Under the pieces are notes generated by a model. That model saw only the letters and a program-made list of their open reading frames with translations. It ran no database searches and was not told where the DNA came from. DNA of 64,000 nt from Azolla caroliniana (taxonomy: Eukaryota > Polypodiophyta). Every line of letters begins with the position of its first letter. Position 1 is the first letter of the stretch. Location: contig JBHGNT010000005.1 in NCBI GenBank assembly GCA_043228905.1, positions 4,960,001 to 5,024,000 of the forward strand, in the 5' to 3' direction. Both the position numbers and the translations under genes were made by a program. Shown here in pieces: positions 19,848 to 31,652 of the stretch.

Positions 19848-22800
19848 ACAAGGATGTCTTCGCAATAGGAAACATATAACACTATGAAAAATGTGTGGGA
19901 ATGATGTAGAGTTACCAAGAGTTTGTTGTGCATGTGATATATAACATTGTCCTCTTACAATATCTTTTCCTTGAGTTGAGGCTTAATTTGACCTATTAGC
20001 TCGTGCTACTACAATGGGTATCTCGAATTGCTTTTCTAGTTTGGTGCTATTCCCTCTAAATCTATCTTTATTATTTTTGAGGTACACGTGGCAATCCACA
20101 CAATAGCACTCAGATTTTCTAATGTTTGACATCCACATGTATTGGTACCCTTGGTATCCAACTTGTTGTCCATATATTTAGTATATATGTGGCATATTCT
20201 AGCATTGCATTATGTCATAAGTAATGAATTGTGTGCAATCATTCTAGCTAAGGCTCGATTGAGCTTTTGGATGTTTAGATTTTTAATGATCTTGTTTGAG
20301 TCAACTTCTTTTGTCTTACTTAGTTCTTTGGATAGCCTAAGTGGTTCAATTTCACCATAGAATTTTTGCTTGGGATTCCATTGTTTTGAAGGATTTTAGC
20401 TTGCTCCCATCTTCCAATGATTGGCCTTGTCTTACCTTGACTTGACATTAACAATTAAGGAACACCTTGCACAACCCACATTAATAGACCAAAGGACAAA
20501 ATAGGTTTACTTTTATAATCCTCGATCATTGCAACTTGATTGATGATGCATGCATATTCACAAGAATGGTATTCATTAATCTATGGTACACGAGGGATGT
20601 TGACGATTTATAAGTCAAGGCAACTTGAAGATAGATATATTTCTTTTTAACGTCCACGGGAGATGGGTTCGAGCCCATGGCGGGGATCGAACTCTAAAGT
20701 TAGAGATAATTTTTAATTGAGAATTTGTAGAGTGGTGTCATTGAGGGTCCACTCAATCTACTATTGGCAACAAGTAATGTCTATGGTGAGGGCCAAAGGC
20801 TATCATGGCCGGCCGCTTGTGATGCCTCAAATCCAAGAATAGTTACACATCCCGATATGTAAGGGAGGAGAGTTGGCTCACATGTAGATATATAAGGTAG
20901 ACATAGTTTATTTATAAGTAATAATTGTGAGTTATTCATATTCTTTGATGGGCTTCATTCTCGCTCTCTCCCTTGTTAGAACTTAGAAGTAGGAAACCCT
21001 TCCACCACTCTTAAGACTTATTCTAATTCTCTCCCTTCAATTACATTCTTCTCTTTAGCAACAAGCACCCTTGTTCTTTTGTAGCATATCTAATGTTGCC
21101 TTATATTATAGCTATATATCACTATATCCAACCAACCATTATGTTATTTCCCTAATCTATACGGTCCCTAGATAATTTTAGGCAGCTAGGCTACTTCACA
21201 TTAGTCCCGTCGAAGACCAACATGAATTCGTTATCATTTATAATCAAATGTTTTTTACAGACTTATGACTACATATTATGCATACCAACGTCACCAAAAA
21301 TGGCCAAGTATTTATCGGTTTCTTGTATGCCCCAATATATTAAGATCTAGAGTGTGATACTAACATTGTTGACCTTAGCGACGAGATGCAATGACATCAT
21401 CTTCCATAAGCTCATTATCTAGTTTTTGAACCTATTTGACACATCACGAAGCTCTTGTAAATGTCATTGTATAGAGCATAGTAGGGTTATGACCAAACCA
21501 TGTTGGGAATCCAACTTATCTCAAAGTCAAATTATTTTGTGACTACCCTAGTGACACAAATCTTGTGTGATTTGCTAAGATGTCAATGATAGGAAACAAC
21601 ATGTTTATTACATGAAGGGATTGCCTTGCAAGGACATGGGGCAACCAATGAAATTACGTTTCAAGATTGTACTGACCATATCACGATGCCGAATTTCAAG
21701 TTGAAGTAGTCAATGAAGTGAATTTGCAATGATTGTTTGCAATTGAATTTGCAAAATGACTTTGATAAGTGCTAAATCATTGACCTTAAGTGAGTACTTC
21801 TCCAACAAGTTTCCTCTTCTTCTTCCTTTTCTACCCCAATCTTTATTGTCAGTCTCGGATTCTATTATTGAATTGTTTCACAAACGTTTTAATTTATGAT
21901 TTATCAACCATTAAACAAGGTAGAAGAAAGCCATCATTCAGCTTCTGCAGTGGCATAAATATATTTTAAACGGTTGGTTATGTAGCATAACCAATATCTT
22001 GTTCCCTAAAAATGTGTGAAATAAGATTTAGTGAAGGTTAAGCAAACCGTCCTTTAGATAGAACCAAAATAAATAAATCTTAAGGCAAAGGTTTGCATTC
22101 CAGAAAGCATACATCAAACTGAGGTACAAGTCATCAGTGAAAATGGAAAGATAACCATTTAAGAAACTGAGCATCTTGCAATAACAATTTACTTGACATC
22201 CAATAATCCTAGTATAAAAAGCATTACAAGAATGTCTCCAACTTAACCGAGATTGATTAATTCACACCCAGTAGTTTGAGAAAATTGATGCAACCTTATA
22301 AAAACTCATACAAGCTTTCATATCATTTTGTGACAAATGTTGGCTTAAAACTCGAGAAATTATACAAATCAGGAAATAATTTCAAATGGAAAAGCAAAAC
22401 ATTCTTTGTGCTTTTCCTTACTGAAGGTGTATTCGAGGAATAACTCTTAAGGCATAGAGGCCAGGCAGACGAAGACAAATCCTTGTGGACAATCATCTTT
22501 TCCTGAGTGAAACTGAAACCGAAATAACGAAAACCGAATACTCGTAGACTAGTGTAAAGTAGGCTATGAAAAAGAACACCCACCCTACATACACACTTCC
22601 CCACCCTTACCTTTGCTGGGCTTGAGGATAATCATTTCATTATTTCATGCCTAGAAATGATGTAATCTAAGTAAGACTCTCTACTACAACACTTGGCATT
22701 TGAGCACATATCATATTATATAAGACATCCTCCAGTATAAAAGGACCCGCGATTTACGGATCAAATATGCACTGTGCATTTGCTCCAATTCCTCTTTGCT

Positions 22801-22852
22801 TGACAAGTTTCCCAAAGTGTATGGCCGAATAGTTAATGGCGTCACATGATGC

Positions 22853-24944
22853 TCAAACAGCACTAGATTCAGAGAAGAGATCGAGCAATGCCAGTGTCTA
22901 CACATCATCAACAAACAAAAACAAATTTTAGAATGATTAAACAGACATAATTAACAAATTTAAGAAAATCAATCAACATAATTAACAAAATTAAAAGTAA
23001 AGCAATCAAATTCTTTAAAATTTAAAACCACGAATTCGATCATCCAAAAAAGCACAATATATTTTTAATGAAATATCAACCTCTGGTACTGAAAGTTGTA
23101 GGCGGAATTTGGGTCCATCATAATGGTGAAGAACAGGTCGAAATGAGTCTTCTTCAAGGGGCTTGGAGACTCTTCTCACTCGAATGCGAACCTAAATGGA
23201 AGCATACATAGAGTTGGAAATAAGAAAATTGATTTATGGGGTGAAAGATACTGACAAACGGCCACAGAAAAAACTCAAAACTTTTTGCAATATTTTTGTT
23301 CCCAAAATGAGAATTCTACTTCCATGATTTTTATCCACGACATATTGATTACTCTGTTAGTAGGATTTACAAGAAACTATTTGAGATGACATAGAACTAC
23401 ATTGCAATTGTGAGAGTAGTAACAATTGAGCATCATTTTCAACAAAAAAATAAACACTACTAAATGGGTACAATGAAGCATTGCCTGAAGCCAGGTAACA
23501 TCAACATAAGCAATAGCCAACCTGAGCTGGGAATCGAGATTCGCCTTTGCATTTCTTGTCCTCCCAAGCTGTTGGATCAATGTTTGAACCCCCGAAACTA
23601 GATGCCTGAAAAGGGAATATTTCTCTCAATACATTCACCGAACATTACTCCATGAACATACTTTCCATCCATGAATATCACAAAGGTCACTTAAAAACAA
23701 AACAATTTCCATGAAAAATGCTAGAAAGAGATTTCCTTCAAACGAGGACAGTAGTATAAATAATGTATGTAGTCCATGCAGAGGAATGGATATTTCCATA
23801 AATGACTTATCTGTTCCAAGATTGAAAACTTGTCATCAAAATATTACCTCATACACTCCATGAAGTTGGTGTGTGGTATAGTTATATAGAAATAAAGGCA
23901 AGCCTGGTTGGATCGCACGAACCGAGTCTCGATATCTTTGAGGTAATCCTGTGAAACAAAGAATATCTAGTCACATACATTGTTCCAGCACATCCTGATA
24001 TCTGTGATGCTGACACATATACAGCATCACAGACATGGAGACCTCACTGTCCAAGCTTCTGGAGAAGATTTTAAGCAAAATGCATATGACATTACAAATT
24101 TAAAATATCTTATAAACTTCTCCACAAGCTGCACAATAAATCATTAACCAATAACATTGTAGAATCCTCTCTGGAGAGACCCTCGAATCTTCCAAGATAA
24201 TATCAATTTATGAAACTTATGAAACACTAGATTGAGAACATTCTAAGTTCTATGCAAACTCAAGATCTTACAAACTACACGGCTGTTTCGAGAAACTATT
24301 TACAGGTCAGGTTAACACAACACAGCATCAACCAATTACATTTCAAAAACTTTCTAGAAACTTCTAATCAAGTCAATCACATTGTTTCCCATCAATCACA
24401 TTCTAGAAATTAGTATCCATAACATTTTAGAAACTTCGAACTAAAACATTGCAAAGAGCTTCTTGAATCTTCTGAAGCTAAGAAACATACCGAATAATTG
24501 ACGTTTGAGGTCTTCGGCCATCGTATCGTTGTTGCAAACAAAGATGTAACCCCCTAATGTATCAGTTCTTGGGAGAGTCTCTGCCGGTGGCAATGACTTA
24601 AACCTCTTCTCGGTCGCACTATTTCCGAGGACTGGAGATGATGAATTCAGTATGTTCCCACCCATTGAAATCTTATGATTGAGCTCGTCAAATTTCACAA
24701 AAGCCTGCAATTTCTGGTTCAATACTTCCCCTTTGGAAGCTTCATCAGATTTTCCTTTTTTGGGAGCTTTTGATTGTTTTAAGTTCTTCTCTATAGTTAT
24801 GGGCCTAATTTTCTCGAATTTCACTCTCATTTGGTCAACCAAAGCTAGCTTTGAAGCTGCAATCTTCCAATTTTGGTCTTCTTGAATCTCACTGTGGCCT
24901 CTTTTCTCATCATTTACACTCCAGAATGAATATAAGTGGTCCAT
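22853..24944 (-). CDS. NRP: NRP-type DCD-domain protein, copy A (five exons, 264 aa)
   Basis: Exons on the minus strand are 24944-24491, 23948-23848, 23605-23522, 23191-23081 and 22897-22853. All introns are GT/AG and in phase, with 265 codons including the stop. The N-terminus (MDHLYSFWSV, EDQNWKIAASKLA) is typical of plant N-rich protein/B2 family members. The Development and Cell Death domain begins at residue 130 (LGGYIFVCNNDTM) and runs through RYRDSVRAIQPGLPLFLYNY, FGGSNIDPTAWEDKKC, SRFPAQVRIRVR and FRPVLHHYDGPKFRLQLSVP to TLALLDLF just before the stop. Family members (soybean NRP-A/B, Arabidopsis NRP1) link ER and osmotic stress to cell-death signalling. A leader intron is likely: donor CCACAA|GTGAGT at 25591/25590, acceptor TATAG at 24955, removing 636 bp. 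The Asn-rich middle of longer homologues is short here. Confidence 0.9.
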
Positions 24945-24954
24945 TGAATTAGGC

Positions 24955-25590
24955 CTATAAAAAAAGGAAATTAAGCATAAAATAGGGGTTTACAAAGCAC
25001 AAATTAGGATTTTACAAGTGAAGAAGTTTGGGTTTAACAAAGAAGAAATTAGAATTTTGCAAAGCAAGAATTAGGGTTCTACAAAGGAAGATGGAGGGTA
25101 TGAAATGAGGTATCAGGGTTTCACAAAGAAGAAAATAGTTGTACAAGGGGGGATTAGAGTTTTACATAGGCAGAAATTAGGTTTTATAAAGCAGAGCTCA
25201 GTATTATACAGAGCGGAAACTGAAATTTTTTTTAAGCTTCAGAAAGTACAGAAATGAGTCTTTTACACAGTGTTAAGATTTAAGAAAGGCGGAAATAAGG
25301 GTCTCCAGAGTGAACATCTTTGAATTTTATTACTGTGTGAGAATAGAAATTAGGAATTCACAAAGTGCGGAATTAGGGATGTACAGAGTCCAAAAATTAG
25401 GGTTTCACAAGGAGCAGAATTAGGGGAACTTACAAGTGTAGCGATCGATTAAACAGGGAATTATTACACATCAGAGAACAGACGGAAACAAATCGCTCAA
25501 TTACAGGAAATTAAGCAGAAAAATACAAAGAGATAGACATAAATACGGAAATAGACAGAGAAAGGGAGGGAGGGAGGGATTGGCACTCAC
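24955..25590 (-). promoter_or_regulatory. Leader intron of NRP copy A with repeated telo-box-like units
   Basis: On the gene strand this intron contains many degenerate copies of CTTTGTAAAACCCTAATTT at about 25-35 bp spacing. AAACCCTAA is the plant telo-box core. The motif often sits in promoters and first introns of highly expressed plant genes. The array is visible; a regulatory role is inferred. The equivalent in copy B is about 38467-39090. Confidence 0.5.
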
Positions 25591-25805
25591 TTGTGGAAAT
25601 TGTGGTAGGAATGCAAGCTCGAACCCTGAACTTTAAGAGCAGCAAAATGAATACAAGAAGAAGAAAGCTAATCTAAGAAATGAGTAAACAGAATTGATCA
25701 AGCAAAGAGGGGAAGGAAAAGAGAAAGAAAAGACAGAGGAGGATCCTCGTCTTTCCAGCTCTAAAGCAAAGCATCCATCAAAAGCCCCTCTTCAATTCTT
25801 TGATA

Positions 25806-25838
25806 TATTTTTTTGTTTTGTTTTGTTTTGTTTTGTTT
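25806..25838. repeat. (TTTTG)n microsatellite upstream of NRP copy A
   Basis: A run of TTTTG units follows a T tract. Copy B has a slightly longer run at 39307-39340. It lies in the presumed NRP promoter. Confidence 0.8.
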
Positions 25839-26959
25839 AACCCATTTGCCATCTGGTCTTCATCACCAGGGCCCCCCTTCTCTTCCTCTCCATCTTTTTA
25901 TGTTCCTGTGGTTTCATGAATTCTTGAGAGAGACAGAGAGACAGAGAGAGCATATGCCATCTGAAGATCCAGGAATCAAAAGACATAAAACACTGACAAT
26001 TGGTACCCACTCCATTCCTTGTGGACCCATTTATTTATTTTTATTTTCAAAAGAATGGCTTTCTAAAGCCTACACTTTACTATACTCATCGCGGCCATCC
26101 GCTCGTTGTCGTCATGGTGGTGGTGGTCATCGAACAGTTGTTTGTTTGATTATTCGCTTGTCGGTTCATTTAAGGAACTCCAGGTAGACTCGTATCAAGC
26201 AAACTCACTCAGCACATGATCATGTGCGGCTATAAGGTATAGCTCGTCACATGGCTTTCAAGATTTAGCTAGTTGGTCGGGGTTGATTGACGGGACATTA
26301 TGTTATTGTTTCGTTTCCCTCTTTTCACACTAGTTGAAACCATGCTAGAAGAGAGGCGAGATGATCGTGTGCGATTGCCATTAAGGCTAAAGCCTAACTT
26401 CTAGGATTATTCTGGTCGTTAGAATGATCAATTAAAAGAAGGTAAGCTAGTTTAAATAACGTAAGTGTTGTTAATGTTGAGGAACAATTGTATTTTGGAT
26501 GTATTGCCATGCAATACATAGCTGTAGTTTGGCTATCAAGTTAATGCAACCCATTGAGACCGTATGAACCATTCAAGTTGGAGTCATATAAGAACAGTGG
26601 AAAGACGCAACTTTAGTTGTTCATGTGCATGTGCCTCAAAACAACTTGGAAAGATATTGATGTTGTCCATTTCTTGCTAGTTTGGGGTTAGTAAGGCACG
26701 TGATCCTTATTCCACATGGAGGTCCCATTTCATGTCTAAGTGTACGATATATAGGTGGGGAAATTCGTGGCCTCTTGCAGTTGCTTCTTGGTATAGTCAT
26801 TGTTATATTTGTAACATTTACTTCCTATAATAGACGGGTCGAAAGTGGGTGTCAATGTGATTCAATGGCAAGTAATGTAAAACATAATGAAGGTAGTTTC
26901 ACATTGCGTCATATGAAAGTCAAATTTCAATCCAATAAGAAGCTCCAAAATTCAAAAGA

Positions 26960-27605
26960 TTTGTTTACATTAGGACATGAAAGAAGCAAAAGTTTTATTT
27001 CTTTTATACGTATAACACAACCATTATTTGCACATTAGAAAATACCTTTCAAGTGGACCATGTTCCCATTTGTTTTGACTTATTGTTTGTATCGAAAGAG
27101 GAAGTTTTGAAAGGTAAAGAGAGTATGAGTGAGCGATGTGCCACCAATGTGATTTGCTATTGACATTTGTGAACTGTAGAGGATTTCCTTTGTCACCAAA
27201 AATGCTCACAAAGAAAGTATTGCTTTCTACGAGCATCTATTCATTTGAGTAACTCATCTTTGTAAGAAACAATTTCAACACACTATCCCAATCACTTTCA
27301 TTTGGTACAAACAAGCAATCCTTTCACACTATGGTGGAGCAAAACTTTATTACTTTATGAGCATTTCTTGGTTTCAAAGAAAATGTTCTAACACTTTACA
27401 GATGTCGATAGCAAATCATAGTGGTGGCACATAGTTCACTCATACTCTCTTACCTTTCAAAACTTCCTCTTTCTATACAATGAACTGGTCAAAACAAACA
27501 ATGACATTTGTTCCACTTGAAATATATTCTCGATTGTGCACAAATTGGTTGGGTTAAATGTAAAAAAAGGAATCAACTTTTGCTTCTCTCATCTCCTAAT
27601 GCCTA
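26960..27605. repeat. Long imperfect inverted repeat (foldback), copy A
   Basis: The left arm (about 26960-27220) is complementary to the right arm (about 27345-27605), with a spacer of roughly 125 bp. For example, AGAGGAAGTTTTGAAAGGTA in the left arm has its reverse complement TACCTTTCAAAACTTCCTCT in the right arm. GTATGAGTGA and GTGCCACCA also pair with their complements. A transcript could form a long hairpin. It may be a MITE-like foldback element or an inverted duplication. The copy-B equivalent is about 40461-41106. Confidence 0.7.
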
Positions 27606-28719
27606 ATTTGATTTTGTGTATGCATTGATGAAGTTTTGCTTCATTTTAGAGAGAAAATTTCCATTAGCTCCACATCAACGTTGAGATCAACTATTTCATT
27701 TTTACATGGTTCTCCCAAATTTATTTTATTTTTTATGGTTTCATTCATAACCTTCAAAGTCATAGGGGGGAATTTTTTATGCCAATCTTGTTACATGTAC
27801 CCGATATGTTGAAATAAGATTTGTTTTGAGTTGCATTGATCTTTGCCATATTAATAGTCCTTTGTAATAGGCCAACTTCTTGCATGTAACAAAATGCTAT
27901 TTTATGTTTTTTATGATGTTTGGATCACTTTGGATAAGTTTTGGCTCTATGTTTTTCTCTCTAAGAGTTCATGAGGACTTTTGTGCATCTTGTCTAGATA
28001 GTAGACTACTTGTTTTGTCATAAAATGTCAAGATTGTGAGATTAATTTTGGCCTTTAGGTATGTAAGTGGGGAAATTTCCATCTCTTTGAGGGTTGTTTG
28101 ATGAGGACTTCCTATCTAAATATTATGACCCTAAGTGGATTTGCCCTCAAAACAATGCCTAATATCACATACTTAGTCTTGACAAGTGGCACATGTCTGA
28201 ATGTAGTTTGAAGAAAAGAAGTGGTTTGTCCATAAGTGTCTAGTCCATGTTGGGAAAATTTACACAACTGTGATAAAAACAATGTGTTCATTTTACATCT
28301 AAATATTAGTATGATTGTGTCTTCCATGTAACATACATGTTTTGCAATCTTCAACATAGGTATGTTAGGATCACAATGTACATGTATGAAGGTTAATGAT
28401 ATTTTGTTTTTATCAAGGTTTGTGAGTTGCCAATTAGAGGCGCCTAAAATTAACTACTAGAATATGTGTTTAAAATATGCTACAAATTTAACAAGTAAAA
28501 CATGATCAAATTTGTTCAAGGGAAGCTTTTTGTTGTGACGTGTAATTTAATAAATGAAATATAATATTACAATACGAAGGTACACTACAATACACTATCC
28601 AAAAAAGAGTGAAATATTCTTTAAGGTTTTGACACCAATGGCCACTTTATACATTAGTATATAACCACCAATATGTAACAAAAGCAATAAGCCATAAAGA
28701 TTGAATTACCACAATCCTA

Positions 28720-28748
28720 GTATGTATGTATGTATGTATGTATGTATG

Positions 28749-28778
<30 letters not shown>
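28720..28778. repeat. (TATG)n microsatellite, copy A
   Basis: There are about 14 units. The equivalent in copy B (42221-42262) is 16 bp shorter, i.e. four units fewer. This accounts for the offset change there. Confidence 0.9.
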
Positions 28779-28779
<1 letters not shown>

Positions 28780-31165
28780 TAGTCTATTGAACAATACAAA
28801 GTATTTAATGTTTCAATATTGTGCATATGCTAATCATCCTTACAAGTGGGATATATAGGAGCAAACTAACATAATACCTCACCGTGTGAGAATAATTACT
28901 CTTCATCATGTCCATTGTAAAGTAATATGGGCATGAACCAATAAGACCTTGATCTTTCTATGTTTTTCTATTTGTAGTTGGAGATATGACTAAGAAAGTT
29001 GCAAATTCACATCATGTTGTGCATTAAGTTTGATCTACATAAGTGGTTTCATATTCACAAGGTTTTGATCCTACCATGGCCTACACGTCGAACTTCAAAG
29101 CCTTTTCAAGGTGATTCTTGCATGGTCCTTATCAAAGAGGGGAAAAACAATTGTATCTCATATTAAATCCATCATCTCAATATGCCAAAAAGCTATGAAG
29201 AAAGGTCCTTAATTATGTCTTCTATAGTAGGAATTATTAAGTTTGTTGTACCTTGAAGCCCCACAAAGAGTTATTATATGGATTGGAAATGGTGTTTCAA
29301 AAAGTACCTTCTATGCTGCGTGGTCAAATATCATAACCGACACTATTACTCTATGTCACATTCAGCAATCGTTCTCACTTTGTAAAGAACTTTTTTCCAT
29401 TGTTGATTTAATTCAACTATTTTTCCTACAAATGATGACACATTTATGAAGGATGGGTTCCAGGCTAGATAAAATCTGGATATTATAGTACTTCTTTGTG
29501 TCACATGAATGAGTTTGTAGCAAATATTTCCAATAGTTTATGTGAAGAATTAACAATGCCTTAATGAATTATGTTCAGACGCGCAAGTTGTTATTTTGAA
29601 GTTTGCCCAAGGAAAGGAATAAAGACAATGCAACAACGATATTTTAAATGTTTGCAAATAAAAATTTGAAAGTATCTTTACATAACATAGCTCCATCAAC
29701 TCACACTCCAACTCGAAATGATAAATAATTCCAACCCGTTATACAAACAAATTGATTTATATGGAAAAACTAAGTTGTTGCCAGAGCTATTACCAATTGG
29801 AAATAAATGACATTATCAACATCATAGATCATTCAAGAAATTTCATTTACAATGATATGGAACGACCTTCCTCATGTTTTCAACCATGATGCTTTCCAGT
29901 TGCAATGATATACCATCTAGGGCTAACACCTTGTTAGATACATGATATGTTTGTGATATGCATGAGATTTGTGGCATCAAGGGAAGGTTTCTCATCGTTC
30001 CTTTTGCTACTTTTGGCCATGTCAAATGTTATTATCATTGGTTTTTGGTGGAATCATAATATTTTGCTTGTCAATAAAAGGCTATGCAACATTTAAGTTA
30101 GTGGGACAAATAATAGATTTTATGTTGGATTCATAGTACATCACATATGCAAAGTGTTTCTCCTAGTTATAAGCCTTTCATGTCAAAAGACCACTCACAT
30201 TTTGCGAAGGAAGACTTTAAGTTGAAGAATCATAATCTTTTACTTCAATTTTTTGCCTTATGTTGGAGATGGGTAAGAAGGCAAGAATAAACTTGAGAAT
30301 ATTCTATTTGATAGTAGTAATTGAGGAAAGGTGTCAATCCAATCATAATTTACCCGGTTTTTATAAATGGCAATACCCCGTACACCTCATATCCAAACAT
30401 TGGTTACAAGAGTGGGACCCATATGAAACTTCTTATTCTTTTGAAAATAAAGAATAAAAATGAACGATCATAGTCATTCACATGACAATATGGTTGTGAT
30501 GAAATTTAGACTTTGAATGCAAGGCAAAGACATGCATTTGTTGGAATCAAAACAACCATTTGAAAAAATGACAGTAATCAATGAATAAAAATACATTCAA
30601 ATGTCTCTCACCTTTGGCTCATATGAGTTGAAGATACCTCTTTGGTATGTATTTACAAGTTTCTATCTTTTGGTGGAAGTGTGGTTGGCACAATTGAGAA
30701 TGTAGTGAAATCTTTTCGAAATGTATATAAATTTCAACTTGTTTATCATGTTTGGCTTGGTTACTTCTTGCTTTGTAAACACAAGAAGAAGATACCTTCC
30801 TATAAATTAATCAGAAAACATATGTTCCCCATTATGTGAGTGTGCATTGATAAACCAATGGAAAGTAGGCCAAAGGATGTTGCACTTGGACTCATTCACA
30901 TGATAATCCTACGCATAATAGCAATTAGGATTCCCTCAAGACAGAAGCATCTTTGACAATATCGTCCTTTTTGGGAGATGATTGCATTTGCTCAACATCA
31001 CAAACTGGTATGGTTGTCATACGAATGGCATGATGCTCTTTGTTAAAGGAATTTCTACATACATGTGTATTTTTTATTTCCATATTCAACAGGATAAAAA
31101 ATTGCAGCCTTATACACCCTCAGATAATTTACTACAAAACCTACTCGTTGTTCCAGTTAGGGTGA

Positions 31166-31552
31166 TGTCAAGATTCGAACTCTTGACATAACCATGTTGT
31201 AATCAAGTGTTATGTGTTAACCACACATCTAACATATAATCATGTATATATTTCCTCATTGTAGGTTTTAGCTAGCATCATGTGCATAATTTCTCCCTTG
31301 TATTATTAACACTTGGCACATGCATGCGTACCTACTGCTTACGTGCTCTATTGTATCACATGCGTGCAATAGGTATGCATGCCACTCAGTATAAATAGTT
31401 GAGTTCACCTTGAAGGAATTCAAGGTGAACAACGCCAGTCATGGACATATCAATCTAGTATTCTCGTTTCGCCCATCTTCTCTCCTTAATCTTCATCTCT
31501 ATCTTTATGCTCTTGTGTCATTCCGTCATCGCTGCACCAAGCGCGGACACAC
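31166..31552 (+). mobile_element. Putative 5' part of an LTR, cut off by the assembly gap
   Basis: The sequence starts with TG exactly where copy A departs from copy B, and its first 23 bases form a near-palindrome (TGTCAAGA...TCTTGACA). A TATA box (TATAAATAG) lies at 31391-31399, with a perfect 11-bp hairpin just after it (31403-31413 with 31420-31430). These fit the U3/R part of a plant LTR retrotransposon or solo LTR inserted into the LINE sequence present in copy B. No primer-binding site, coding domain or right end is visible because the gap follows. Confidence 0.5.
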
Positions 31553-31652
31553 NNNNNNNNNNNNNNNNNNNNNNNNNNNNNNNNNNNNNNNNNNNNNNNN
31601 NNNNNNNNNNNNNNNNNNNNNNNNNNNNNNNNNNNNNNNNNNNNNNNNNNNN
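31553..31652. other. Assembly gap (100 N)
   Basis: Exactly 100 N is a conventional placeholder for a gap of unknown length. It separates the putative LTR at the end of copy A from the first base of copy B. Confidence 0.99.

Larger units (their letters stand above)
18140..31165. repeat. 13-kb segment, copy A of a near-identical pair
   Basis: This matches 31653-44650 with only scattered single-base changes and small indels; the offset drifts from 13513 to 13485. The right limit is sharp: after GTTAGGGTGA (31156-31165) copy A enters LTR-like sequence while copy B continues. The left limit cannot be judged because copy B starts at an assembly gap. The copy contains one NRP gene, a foldback repeat and a (TATG)n microsatellite. 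Confidence 0.95.

Noticed and set aside
20640-20760. tRNA-like GGTTCGAGCCC sequence, considered as a tRNA gene or SINE
   Set aside because: Only a B-box-like string is present. No cloverleaf can be formed and no SINE boundaries are visible.
18560-31191. Many short frames repeated in both 13-kb copies outside the NRP gene
   Set aside because: Their conservation follows from the duplication itself; none has a domain or a splice chain.
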